Part shown: in pieces, positions 21,939 to 34,038 of the stretch
Layout of the letters: every line of letters begins with the position of its first letter
Numbering within the stretch: the stretch's first letter is position 1
Source: Pontederia crassipes
Taxonomy: Eukaryota; Streptophyta; Magnoliopsida; Commelinales; Pontederiaceae
Length of the DNA: 64,000 bases
Direction: 5' to 3'
Assembly: GCA_030549335.1 (NCBI GenBank)
Contig: CM060189.1
Coordinates: forward strand, 49,074,917 to 49,138,916
Program-made: the position numbers and the translations under genes
Notes under the pieces: model-generated
What the model saw: only the letters and a program-made list of their open reading frames with translations
Databases searched by the model: none
What the model was told of the DNA's origin: nothing

Positions 21939-24900
21939 TTAGTTTGGTTTAGAAAAAAAGTCGTTCACTGATTCCATGATCTGGGGACGTTTGTTGCGGA
22001 CGAACTTACGAAGGCCATGCTCGGCGTAGTTCTCCCCTTCTTTGAAGTTGTCAAGCACCCCAGCAGTTCTGTTCTCTTTGAGGACCCTGTTACACCCAAT
22101 CAAATTAGTATCAGTGCAAAGTACTGCAGACTGCTATCAGAAAGAAATGATTTTGGTGAACAAATAAGTCACGTTGCAGAAGAGAATAAACACAAAAGTC
22201 AAGCCATTGGAGGCATTGAAGAATGACAAACTTTTAACAAAACTCTCCTTCTCTGAAGGAAAGACCGATAAGAATTCGAAAGAAAATCCAGTTTAGTTTA
22301 CTTCAGGATGAAAAATAAGATGAAACATTTAACAAGAAATGGTTATGACAGTAAGAAGATGAACAGCGCAAATAATTTGCTACTTTGAAGAAGAATATCC
22401 TTCCTTAAGCTGAGTTTATTTGGTTGGGGTTGAAAAGAGGAAAAAGAAGGGATGGAAATTCTTTCTCCATATTTGATTGAACTTGAGAAGAATGAGAGGA
22501 AAAGGATGGACTCCAACATTTCATTTTTTTAACTCCAAAATGAAATAGAAAAGAGAAAAAAGATAAATACAATGATATATTTGTCGAAATGAAATTGTTA
22601 CTTAAAATTTATTTCCTCTCCCCTTAATATATTTGTCATTTCATTCAAATAAGGTGAATGTGTTGCACTCTCAGTTATTCCCTTCCCCTTAATATTTTTT
22701 TATCACAAGACATCGCTTTCAGAAATATATTAAAGGACATCAGTTTCCTGTATGTTATATGCCCAATCAAAATTACAGAGTTGCCAGCAAGTGTTTTTTA
22801 AATTCCTGACTCAAACATCAAATTTCATGAGCTTATACCTCTGCTTTGTGACTTGTTACTTGTGATAAAATGGCTGACATACCATAAACAATATTAAGGA
22901 CCTGTTCTTGTTTTAAAGATATCTTTGCATCAAGATTGGTCTTCATGGAAGTGAACTGAATTCCAATTGTATGTCAGTGTGAATCAATTACAAGAAGATG
23001 ATGGGAAATATGGGTGTCCCCTCAACATATGTGAGGGGACTGTCCCCCCATCATGCATCAGCCGTCGGATGGCATCCGACGGCTGACGCAGATTTGAGCG
23101 AGTTTTGTGAGTGAAGAGCAGTCGACAGCACGGACGGACGGTTAAATGAGTGGGCCGGTTCAAATAGGTTTATAACCTGAAAACCCTAGGCTTCCCCCAT
23201 TTCTTTTTCTCTTCTCTCTCTTCTCCGCTCGGTGAGCCGTCCGATCTCATCCCGCCGACCCCCGTGCGACAGCATCCGAGCTCGAAGCGCCCCTCCTCTC
23301 CGTGCGGCGACTTCGTCCCGAAAAATCTGCTCGCCGCCGACTCCCGCGTGATGGCATCCGAGCTCAAAGCGCTCATCCGACCTCGTCCCACCGCCGACCT
23401 CCTGCGCGACGGCATCTGAGCTTGAAGCGCTCATCCGATGTCCGTCACGACAGATCTGCCCGCCGCCAACTCCCGTGCGAACAACAACGGATCTCCGAGC
23501 CCATCCGCCGCAGATATGCTCGCTGGCGAGGTCGAATGTGCTTTCTCCCTATTTCTTTTCATTTTCTCCCTTTCTCCCTCGGTCCGACCCGATCTCATTG
23601 TTTCCAGGACGCCGCGATGCTTGAGCACGCTGATCTGCCAGGCCCGCCGCCGATCCCCTTGCGAACAACAACGGATCTCCGAGATCTGCTCGCCGCCGTC
23701 CTTCCTCACGCTGAGCTCCGCGACCTAGCTCCGCTGACCTACTTCACCCACAACGTCAACACCTAGTTCACCTGCCCCGCGGCCGCCTGCCGAGTTCGCC
23801 CGCCCCACCGCCGCCGAGTTCGCCCACCCCATTGACTGCCGTCGACGCCGCCACCGCCCGCCCGCCCCATGGCACCGTCGAAACGCAGTTAGTGTAATGA
23901 ACACGTGTTAATCTCTAGATTAATCACTATGCAATCATACTATAATTAGTGTTAATCACTCTATAAGTAGTACTAATCACACAGCAATGGACAATCTAAT
24001 TATTGTTAGAACTTATAATTAGTTAGTCGATGTTATTTTTTTTAATTACTTGTTAATTCATGTGTAAATATCTTACCCCTCACGCCGCAACCCTCGCCAT
24101 GCTCCTGGTGTCGCCACGCCCGCCTTCCAGGCGCCGAGCGCCGCCTTCGAGCTCAGTCGTCGACACCCCTCACGGCGTGACCCCCGTCATGCTCCAGGTT
24201 TCGCCGCGCCCGCCGCCGAGCCCCGCAGGCAAACCCCTCACGCGAATTGTCACTCCAATTGTTCATTATTTGTGCACTCTAATTGTTCATTCTTTGTGCG
24301 AACTTCCGATTGTCACTCCGAATTCAATCTCGACTTCAAGTTATGTATTTTTCTATCATAGATAGCTAATGAATTACATAGCTCATTCATTTTCGGTGCA
24401 AAGGGGCGTGAAATCTACTGTAATTTGCGTGGGACTTTATGAGCATAGCCTCAGTATTCAAGTTAATGAGGTTAATGAGGGTTCAACAAACAAAATTGAG
24501 ATGTGTTGCACCAATGTTAATCGCCTGCTTCATAATATTAGAGAGCATAAACTGCTAAAACGGAACTGATAGTTCTAGCCACTTTACATGCTTAGTCTCA
24601 ATAAGCAAATTATAATTAATTACACAATGACTATCACTTAATTACAGTGTGGATTAACAACTAATTACAGCATGAGAGGGTCGGCGTCATGGCGGCGGCG
24701 TGCGAGCGAGGTTGGCGAAGGGGGACAGTGCTGAGCGAGGTCAGCGACGCGTAGATCCGGTCAGCCAGTTGGATGTGGCCCCCTGACACGCAGATCTGGT
24801 CGTCGCTGGTCATGCGGCAGTGTGCGACGGGGCGCCGTCGCGAGAGGAGAGGAGCGGAGAGAGAGAAGAAGAGAGATAGAGGGCCGGCGGCGGGGAGGAG

Positions 24901-26139
24901 GAGTGTTGAAGAGGTCGGCCTCGCCGGTGGCTGACAGATTTGGACGGACGAGGTCGGACGCGATCGCCGAGGGCCCGAGGCGTAGATCTCGTCGGCGAAG
25001 GCAGATCTGCCGAGACGAGGTCGGACGCAGTCGTCGAGTCGCAGATCTCGTCGGCAGTGGGAAGATCTACTGGGACGAGGTCGGACGCAGTCGTCGAGGC
25101 GCAGATCTCGTCGGCGGCAGGCAGATCTGCCGGGACGAGATCGGACGCGATCGCCGAGGTGCAGATGTCGTTGGCAGCGAGCAGATCTGTCGGGACGAGG
25201 TCGGACGCGGTCGCCGAGGTGCATATGTCGTCGGCGATGGGCAAATCTGGACCGACGAGGTCGGCTGCATCCGGTGGCGAAGTCACACGAGAGAGAGTAA
25301 ATGGGTAAAATAGAGACGCATTTTTTTACCCCGCGGGCTTTTATACCTCGAGAACAGACCGAGTCGATTTTTTCTCCTCGAACCGCCGTCATCCGCGGTC
25401 TACGTCTCCAAAACCGTTTTTGTACTGCACCCGTCCGATGATGGGGGAGTGTCCCCCATTTAAGTTGGGGGACACCCATTATATCCGAAGATGATATGTT
25501 TGTTTGCATCTGTAAATTAATCTAGATGAAAACATTTGGCATACCGGACTTCTGGATTGGTCGTGATGTTCCGAATCAACTGCATTCCACAGATGCTGAT
25601 AACGACTCCAACTGCTGCAAATAGAGGGTATACCTGCACAGATTAGAAACTTCATATCAGAATTTTAAATCAAATATAATCTGAAAGGGATCCAAGGAAA
25701 CATACATATACATATGTATGAATGTAAACTTGATCTAGAAACGCACACTTGATCTGTAATTGAATGGAACATACATAACAGATAGCATCTATTTTGTATA
25801 GGTACTTGAAATAAATCTACAAGAGCACGTCGCTACCTCTAAAAGAAGAAAGCAAAAAAAAAAAAAAAACACGAAGAACCAGTCCATAGAAAAGCAATGA
25901 AAGGACACGATCTAAATGTGTTTTCTTTTCATTAAGAACAAAAAGCAAGTCCTGAAACATAGCAAACAGTGATGTAATCGAAGAACAGCGAGAAATATTA
26001 AGATCATATTCTTGGAGCGAAAGTATCAAGAACCAGAAGATCTAAGACCATGAACATCATCAATCCGCATGCATAACATAAGAAAAACGAGATATACCTC
26101 AGGCCTCAGCCACCTCTTAAGAGTTGAAGAAGAAGCCAT
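21939..26139 (-). CDS. B12D / complex I MLRQ-like small mitochondrial protein
   Basis: Three exons on the - strand: 26139-26098, 25633-25545 and 22086-21939. The introns are GT/AG; the first is 464 bp and the second 3458 bp. The exons sum to 279 nt, giving 92 aa, the usual size of plant B12D proteins, with no frame errors. The protein begins MASSSTLKRWLRPE. A single hydrophobic segment follows at about residues 16-34 (YPLFAAVGVVISICGMQLI), then RNITTNPEV and AGVLDNFKEGENYAEHGL. It ends NDFFSKPN. The family shares the MLRQ/NDUFA4-like domain and is reported at mitochondria and linked to seed development and stress; this is family knowledge. Intron 2 carries a Mutator-like element. A short GA repeat (about 26159-26176) lies just upstream of the start codon, probably in the 5' leader. 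Confidence 0.94.
23040..23088. repeat. Subterminal hairpin in the Mutator-like element
   Basis: The sequence CCGTCGGATGGCATCCGACGG (21 bp, about 23061-23081) reads as a near-perfect stem-loop just inside the left terminal repeat. The opposite end carries only half of it (CCGTCCGATGATGG). It may be a leftover of the inverted repeat or a protein-binding site. Confidence 0.5.
24947..25275. repeat. 60-bp GC-rich minisatellite inside the Mutator-like element
   Basis: Five units start at 24947 (67 bp), 25014, 25074, 25134 and 25194 (60 bp each), followed by a partial unit at 25254. Each begins GACGAGGTCGG or GACGAGATCGG and contains an AGATCTCGTCGGC-like core. Because the unit is a multiple of three, repetitive peptide frames stay open on both strands. 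These frames should not be taken as genes. Confidence 0.88.
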
Positions 26140-26490
26140 TGGAGAGGTGAGCAATGCAGAGAGAGAGAGAGAGAGATAGAGACAGAAAGCAGCGATATAG
26201 GCGGAGGAGGGTCAGAAGACGTATTGGTTTCTACCAAATAAAAAAAAAGAGGCTCTTTAATAAACTCCCAAAAAATAAACCTCCTTTGCTTGTACCAAAT
26301 TATTTTATTTTAATAAAGTTAATCATATGAATTTTAATCAATATGAGAATAATATTATGTTACAGAACGCGATTCTTTTACAAGAAGTTTTCATATTTCT
26401 TTATTTTTTTCAAAAAAAGATGCTGTTTTTAATTAGGCAACTTTTTTTTGCTAAAAAATTAATTTCAAATTAGGATGAACAAGATTTAGA

Positions 26491-26749
<259 letters not shown>

Positions 26750-28779
26750 TGGTTGGTAGGTTTTGGCTTGGCGGCCACGAAAGAAAAGAGCAGGGAAGAG
26801 AAAGGTAAATATTTGGGGACTTTTTTAAATTCCAGAAGGATCCATTAATATCAAATTGTCTGTTTTTATTTCTTTTCTAACAAACTCTTTTTTTTTAGAA
26901 AATAATGTTATATAAGATTGATTGGGACTTAGGACCGTTGGAAAGAAAGTTTTCTCTTTTCTTTCACCATTTACATTTATGTTCACACGCAAAATATGGT
27001 AAGTGAAATATCAGTTACAATGAAAGGTCCATTTACATTTATTGTGTTTCCACTTGGTATTCTCATTATCATAATTGTGTCCATTTACATTTATTGTGTC
27101 CATTTACAGTTATATATGATTCCATGCATAAAAACCTTTCTTTTTTCTCATCATTTTGTTTATCTCTTTTGTGAGTCTTTCCATTTATATTTTTCTAATT
27201 ATCTCGATATCATTTTTATCTGTATTACCACTTGGTATTCTCATTATTAAATATCATATTAATTAATTGCATCATTTAATATTTTATATCAACTCTATCC
27301 TCATTATTAATTATTGCATTAAAACTTTGACAATTACAAATGGCATATTAACTCCTTATATTCCATTAATTTTTAGTTATAATAACAAATTAATGTGTAT
27401 TAAATTAAACATCATAATTATTATTTTTATAAATTAGAAGTTGACTCTTTATTTTTATTATATTTTAAAATACTAAAAAATAATCATATATAAATGCATC
27501 CTTATGTGTGTTAATTTTTTTCTCCTTTCAGCAATCTTTCTATTTTTTGAGGATTTTGTTAATTTATAATTCTTATAATTATTACCTCAATATAATATTA
27601 ATTTATCACATCATTTAATTATTTATGTTGACACTTTGTATTCTCATTATTAAATGTAATATTAATTAATTTCATAATTTAATATTCTTTATCAATTCTT
27701 GATATTCTCATTATTAATTATTGTATTAAAATATTAACATTACAAATCACATATTAACTCTTTACATTACATTAATTTTTATATATATAATAACGAATAA
27801 TAATATATAAATGTATCCTTAATTAATGTGTATTAAATTTAACATCATAATTAAATAAGTCATAAATTATAAGTTGATTCTTTATATTATATATATTTTT
27901 AATCCTAAAAGGTAATCAGATATACATGCATCCTTATGTGTGTTGAAATTTTAACACAATGATTAAATTTTCACAAATGTTATATTGACTATTTATTTTT
28001 CATTATATTTTAAGTAACAAACAATCACATGTAAATACGTCCTTAATTGATGTGTCCTAAATTTTTGACATCGTTATTAAATTTTAATAAATCAGAGGAT
28101 AACTATATATATCATTATATTTTTTTAATGTTAGATTTAACATCATGACTAAACTTTCCTAAATTCTATGTTGGATCTTTATATTTTATTATATTTTTTA
28201 ATCTAAAAATTAATATATAATTACTTATTTTTAAAGTCATATATATTTTAACACCATAGTTAAATTTTCATAAATTATAAGTTGGATATGTGATCTTGTA
28301 ATTTGTGTTTATCTTTTAATATCTTATGTTAGAATTTAAATGGCATTTGAAACTTGAAGTCATGGATATGTGAAGTTGTGGACTTTGAATTTTGATTTTA
28401 AATATATGGTATATGAACTTCAAGTAATGGATGTGTGAACTTTGATTTTTTATTTGAAGTTATGGCATACAAACTTTAATTTACAAGTTAGATTATATAT
28501 TATGAGTTATTAATGTATGTTATTTTGGTATTAATTATTACTTGTTAGACTTCAAAACACTATTATTTTATTTCATTACAATATTTTATTTTATTTTATT
28601 ATGCTTATATCTTTTTGGTGCATGTTTATTATATAAGTAGCTTGATGATCTGATATATTGTATTAAATTATAATATTCTATTACTAACTAGTTCAACCTA
28701 CGGATATGTACTATTTGACTTGAAGTGGAGACCTTTTCAATTCGTTGTTTAATCCAATCTTAAGAGCATTGGGTGAGGC
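26750..28779. repeat. AT-rich region of diverged tandem repeats
   Basis: No gene is seen. From about 27240 to 28330 related blocks recur. The block at about 27300-27500 (TTAATGTGTATTAAATT, then ATGCATCCTTATGTGTGTT) returns at about 27718-27950, and weaker partial copies follow near 27960-28120 and 28130-28280. The main period is about 420 bp. The origin, whether a decayed LTR or local satellite-like expansion, is unknown. Confidence 0.55.
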
Positions 28780-29070
28780 TTTATAATTATCCCTAACAAT
28801 AACGACAGTAACAACATAGGTTCTAACAACCTCAACAATAGAGGGACCCAACCTTAATAATAGAGGCAACAATCAACCCAAGCACATCAAGCTCCTCAAG
28901 GAAGAATTCCATGTGATTTTTGTAGGGCCACTCACCTTGGAGAATACAAGGTCAAGAATAGGGCATGCTTCTAATGTGGACAGAAGGGTCACTTTGTCAA
29001 GGACTACTCGGAAAAATCAACAGATGCACGAGGCACCAATAGACTAGTTCAAGGAAGGATTCACAAAATG
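28780..29070 (+). pseudogene. Gypsy-1 gag C-terminus (zinc knuckles)
   Basis: A first finger-like CDFCRATHLGEY is followed by a CCHC knuckle, C-stop-CGQKGHFVKDY, in which the last Cys is Tyr and a stop codon falls within the knuckle. This pair matches the gag end of plant gypsy elements. The N-terminal gag domain is not recognisable upstream. Confidence 0.7.
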
Positions 29071-29089
29071 GAAGCGTTGACAATATGAT

Positions 29090-29545
29090 GTCGAACGTTA
29101 TCAAAAGTACTCTTTTTATCGCAGGAATTCTATTTTGTTTGACTCAAGAGACACTCGCTCATTTATATCAAAGGAATGTGCCAAAGTACTGGAGGTCCCA
29201 CCCAACAATTTCAAACATGAAATGAGGATCATTATTTCATTATCCTATGGGTATACTTCACTATCCCAAGTACTGCATGAAGTTCTAGTTAATATTGAAG
29301 AATAAAAGTACTCCGCCGATTTGATCATCATTTTGATGTATGATTATGATGTGATATTGAATATGTAGTGATTGTCATGCCATGTTGCACTCATTATGTG
29401 CAAAGAAAAGAAAACTATAATTGGGCACAAAGACAAGCCTAAAACAATTGTGAGAGGTACAACTAAAGGAAAGGAAAGCAAAATAATGCTATCGGTGGTT
29501 AAGGCATGCAAGATGTTATGAACAAATGTAGAGTTTTTTTTTTGT
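29090..29545 (+). pseudogene. Gypsy-1 aspartic protease remnant
   Basis: The active-site region reads ILFDSRDTRSFIS, where functional elements have D-S/T-G; the Gly is replaced by Arg. Downstream LIIILMYDYDVILNM and KEKKTIIGHK align with the corresponding part of gypsy-2 (39834-40187). It is decayed, with stops. Confidence 0.7.
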
Positions 29546-29589
29546 CAGTGTAATGTCTACATATATTTCATTTAAAGACAAATGGAAGT

Positions 29590-30087
29590 TGTCAAAGATT
29601 TTTCACAAAGGATATTTCTAATTCCCGCCAAGAAGTGAAGTGGATTTTCATATTGAACTAGATTCATAAACTACTCTTATTTTTAAGGCACCATATCAAA
29701 TGTCACCTACAGAAATGTTGGAGCTTAATAAACAAATTCAGAACTACTGGACAAAGAATTCATTGGCCCAAGTGTCTCATCTTAGAATGCTCCTATATTG
29801 TTTGTCATGAAAAAGAATGGACCTATGAGGCTCTACATTAATTACTGCATGTTGAACAAAGTGTGTCAAGAATAAGTATCATCTTCCATGAATTGGTTAC
29901 TTATTTGACCAATTAAAAGCAAAATGTGTTCTCGAAGATATATCTCAGAAGTGATTATCACCAGCTACGTATGTTCGACAAGGATATACCAAAAATTGAG
30001 ATTTTGATTACAATATGGACATTATGAGCTTTTAGTCAAGCCATTTGAGTTCATTAATTCTCCAATTGCATTCATGGATTTTATGAA
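29590..30087 (+). pseudogene. Gypsy-1 reverse transcriptase, N-terminal part
   Basis: Recognisable RT blocks are APYQMSPTEMLELNKQIQ, then KNKYHLP, then LFDQLKAKCVLEDI, then KPFEFINSPIAFMDFMN. The last block stops at 30087, exactly at the CACTA insertion, and resumes at 54222. Several stop codons and frameshifts are present. Confidence 0.78.
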
Positions 30088-31510
30088 CACTACAAGAAAT
30101 CTAACAATTAGCGACACAAAGAATTGTCTCCAATGCGACGCTAATTCAACGTTGTTAAAGATAGGAACAACTTAGCATTGCATATCTCGACGCTAATAGC
30201 GTCATGCTAGCATCAACAATAAAGGCGAAGCTATAGTGGCACTAGATGTTTGATAATAATATATGCTAATGTGGCACTGTTGTGAGGCAAAAGATGATAT
30301 ATTTAGCATTGCCACGTTCGATGCCAAGGAGATGCTAAATGTTATGACCCACATTAATGCCACGTGACACTAAACTTAATTCCCCAAGTGTTGCTTGCAT
30401 CAGCACTATAGTGACTCAGATGCGGCTCAAATGTGCAACACCAATGTAATTGTGACCCGAAGTTGACACTATTTTAGCGTTGAATTCATATTGTAACCGA
30501 CACTATTGAATTGTTAATGTGTCGCTAATTACGATATATGTTTCCCATTATGTGCTCCATTATCTCCTTCCCTCTCCATACAAATTTGCTATGCTTATAT
30601 AATGAATACACTGCACATCAACACCATAGAAACTAACCACATACATCCATATGCAAAATGATTAACGACATCACAAAATTTTAATAATATCACAAACTAA
30701 AGAAACTAATTTAAAAAAAAGTATATGGTCTTATTGTTGACAGTCGAAGAAGGGTAATGGCGATAGAGAGGGCAGGAGGAGCCGGGAGAAGGTGGTTGGG
30801 TCGGCCAGCAGAATCAACAGACGGAGAACTGTATCATTTGGTTCACTACAACAAAATTGTTCTAAATAGTTACAAATGATTTCATGAATATAAGTTCAAA
30901 TTTCATTATTACAAATTATTAGTCACAAATAAAATTGTGACAACAACTCATGGATATTGATGACGTTGCAACTGATCAGTAGTCACAAAGATTATTTTTA
31001 TGGCAATAAATATCATAGTAACTACAAATATTTATGTAAGTATTAAACATAAATAATTGTGGATAAATATCATACATGGAAAATATCTCGATATTGACAA
31101 TGAAAGTTCTGTGAACATTATTGATGGACTTTCGTGGTTAATTGTGTTTATGACTATTAACAAATTTTGTTTCGACAAACAACATGTAACAATTATGAGT
31201 AGAATTTTTATGATGCATAGTAACAAAAAAATTTTAAGATAAAATAAAAAATGATTGATCATGTTTAGTTATTAAGTACAAATTATTTTATAGGTGAATA
31301 ATTTTTTCTATAAATATTGTCATGAAAAATGCATAAAATAATTGACTAGAAACATTCCATAAAATAAAAAAATGGTAGATTGAAATGATCAATTGTGTAA
31401 ATTATCATGCTTAGTCATGATAGAATTCAATGACAATAATTCATGCAAAATAAAAGTATAAAAAAAGGATTCTATGACATAGCAGCATAAACAAATAAAT
31501 TCTAAAAAAG

Positions 31511-31678
31511 TTAACATGATCCAACTTTCATAATTGAAAGAAAGCTTTTAACTTCTCTCCCACTTTTTTGATGATCCTCCATGGCAACCATCCTTTGTTG
31601 TTGTTCTTGAATATGTTCTTTTTGAGATTGAATAAGTGCTTGTTGAGATTTTATAAGTTGCAAATGTTCTTCAAACAT
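31511..31678 (-). pseudogene. Coiled-coil C-terminus of a CACTA second-gene product
   Basis: A 55-residue frame begins MFEEHLQLIKSQQALIQSQ and continues with Gln/Glu/Lys-rich heptads (KEHIQEQQQRMVAMEDHQ). It ends at TAA 31513-31511. Gln-rich coiled coils of this kind close the plant transposase (Ptta/En/Spm-type) proteins. The ATG is chosen only as the first in this frame; the real exon probably continues upstream to about 31860. The function is inferred from composition and context. Confidence 0.45.
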
Positions 31679-31859
31679 TTCTAAGCTTCATCACCATGTG
31701 GTCTACTTTCTTCTTCCAATCGTTCTTATGTGCCAATATTAACCCTTGAAGGAGGACACACACAATAATATCCTGATTTTGTACACATTACTTGATGTTG
31801 TTCCTTTGTCATTGATGGTTCTACTTCATATTATACAACAACGATCATGACTGGTATCC

Positions 31860-32916
31860 TATAAAATAAATCAACAAAAAATAGTTTAAAATAAAATGAC
31901 TATACGTATATGCACAACTATAAAATCAATGTGTGAAATGAATTCAATCGTTAGGGAGCTTGTTCCTTTTGTATTGAATTAGGCCCTAATAAATTTGTTA
32001 ACATGGATTAATTACAATTAGTAAAAATATAATTAGAACATCCATATAACTAAATCAAGCCAATTAATTTGATATAGACAATTCAATAACTTTTGTGATA
32101 TTTCATTTGTATTTCCAATGGATGCCCTAATTGATCTCAAATATGGTCTTCCTAGTGCCATTTATACAATTGCAAGTTCTTATTACATATAATAAATTAA
32201 CATAGAAAGTAAAATTCTAAGTACTTATTGTATAGTTTTTAAATAATAAAATTAACACAAATATTTAAAATTAATTACAGACTACAACTAGGATGTGAGT
32301 AAAAATGAATAGCTTCTTAAGAAACACAATTAATAAAGCATCTAAAAATAAATAAATTGTTCTCAATATAGATTTAAATTTTAATAATATAAATATCCAA
32401 TAATCAGAATAATAATAAATCAAATTTTTTAATCACAAGAACATATTTTCAGGAAGAGAGTCATCAATAAGCAAAGATTGTTAAAGCGGGACTTCAATTG
32501 TGATTGCTCAACATAAAGAAGAGAGAAATTTCAAACTTAAATAAATGTCATGAATGGATCGAAGATAACTGCATAAAAAACAAAACATTCATAAAAAATA
32601 TTTTTATAAAATAAAAGAAGATAATTGTACAACTAAAATCAAGAAATGTGATACATATGTCATGAAATGAATATAATGCATCACTTTTATATAACTACCA
32701 TAATTAAAAGAAGTTTTGGTTCGTCATCTCCACCTAGAAACTCCTCCAATTCTTCATTCATCACCCCTCACTCTGGGTCCAAGTTCCTTCTCTTCGCTAG
32801 TGCTATTAAGAACATGCCGGCGAATTCCTTTGATTCTGCCATGCTTGAATTTCAACAGAACATAAAAGTTGCATATTGATCTCGATACAAGGACGCTTTT
32901 GTATGAATCTCCCCTA
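31860..32916. other. AT-rich DNA with a short higher-GC patch, unassigned
   Basis: No gene is recognised. A patch at about 32700-32880 is of higher GC content and open on the + strand (63-70 codons), but its translation matches no family that I know. It may be an exon fragment of element C or captured host sequence. Confidence 0.4.
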
Positions 32917-33123
32917 TGTTGGAGTAAAGTTTTTATGCCCTATATAATTATATTTGGATGATGCAAACCTTGAAAGATTAAAGTTATATTTAAAATATAA
33001 AAAAATTTAAATAGAAATGAGTTGCTTCATGCACTAAACTTTCAATTAATATTTTTCTATGTTCCCACGAGATTTAAATTAAGAGTTGAATATAAAAGTT
33101 ATAAATAATTCTTTTATCTTTGT

Positions 33124-33750
33124 AGAGAATCAAGAATCACCTCATTTGGACAATCACATAAAAAGTTGTGTTTAAACAAGTGAAGTTCAAAAAGTCCAAT
33201 TTGAAGTTGATATTTTTATATACTAAACTTGTACTTAATATAAGTATTTTATCATGAGATTTGGATCAAGAGATTATTATAAAAGTTTTGGATAATGTTA
33301 TTAGATTTTCATAGAATCAAATATAATCTCATTTGGATACTCGTATGAAAACTTATGTATAAAAGAGTAAAAGTCTAAAATGTTCTATTTGAAATGGACA
33401 ACTTTATGTACTGAATGTTGGATTAATATTTGACTATGATCTCATTATATTTTGGATGAATAATAAATATAAAATTGTAGAGACTCTATTAGCTTTCCCT
33501 AGAATAACAAAACATCTCATTTGGATATTGATATGAAAAGTTATGTATAAAAGAGTAAAAGTCTAAATTATTTTATTAGAAGTGGATAACTTTATGTACT
33601 GAATGTTGAAATAATAATGGCTATGATCTCATTCGATTTTGGATGAATGATAAATATAAACATTGTAGAGAATTCCGTTAACTTTCTATAGAATAAACAA
33701 TAATCTCATTTGGATAATGATGCAACATATTATGTATAAAAGAATGTAGG
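33124..33750 (+). repeat. Fourfold tandem repeat in the copia LTR U3
   Basis: Blocks containing AATCTCATTTGGAT and TATGTATAAAAGA recur at about 33124, 33302, 33477 and 33666, a period of about 175-190 bp. The related LTR at 63147 shows only one such block (about 63300-63370). The array lies upstream of the LTR TATA box, where enhancer repeats are often found. Confidence 0.75.
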
Positions 33751-34028
33751 TCTATCAAGCTATCAATAATAAAACGAACGACCAAAAATTTTTCGGTCGA
33801 TTGCTGGAGACAGGCATTGGTACAGCGACCACAAATATCTAAGACTTCAGGATTTTTATAAAGGTCACCAGAAACTTAAAACAAATGCTTGAAAGTTATT
33901 TGCAACGGTTATATTTCAATGACTGGTTCTAAAAAGGATGCCCGAAACTCAAAACGGGCGATCGTTTTTGTGTAAAAAAAATATAACGACTAGTTTTGAG
34001 TACCAATGGCTATGAAGAATATTGGAAG

Positions 34029-34038
34029 TTATAAAAGG
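34029..34038 (+). promoter_or_regulatory. TATA box of the copia-type solo LTR
   Basis: TTATAAAAGG lies at the same relative place as CTATAAAAGG (63485-63494) in the related LTR at the window end. The conservation of this motif between two diverged LTR copies supports its being the U3/R promoter. Confidence 0.6.

Larger units (their letters stand above)
23003..25486. mobile_element. Non-autonomous Mutator-like element in B12D intron 2
   Basis: The element is 2484 bp with a perfect 9-bp target duplication, GAAGATGAT, at 22994-23002 and 25487-25495; nine bases is the Mutator hallmark. The termini are related inverted repeats: GGGAAATATGGGTGTCCCC on the left and, on the opposite strand of the right end, GGATATAATGGGTGTCCCC. 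Similarity continues inward to a shared CCCCCATCAT about 45 bp in. The interior is very GC-rich for this window (23180-23880 and 24660-25300), with an AT-rich middle (23890-24650). No transposase is seen. Internal open frames are repetitive and unrecognised. GC-rich gene-like inserts suggest a Pack-MULE, but no parent gene could be named. Confidence 0.85.

Noticed and set aside
23302..23766. 154-codon Arg/Ser-rich + strand frame
   Set aside because: GC-rich repetitive DNA with overlapping open frames on both strands. It contains internally repeated words and no known domain.
24661..25509. 282-codon - strand frame in the Mutator-like element
   Set aside because: Its length comes from the 60-bp minisatellite and high GC content. 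Competing frames are equally open and no family is recognised.
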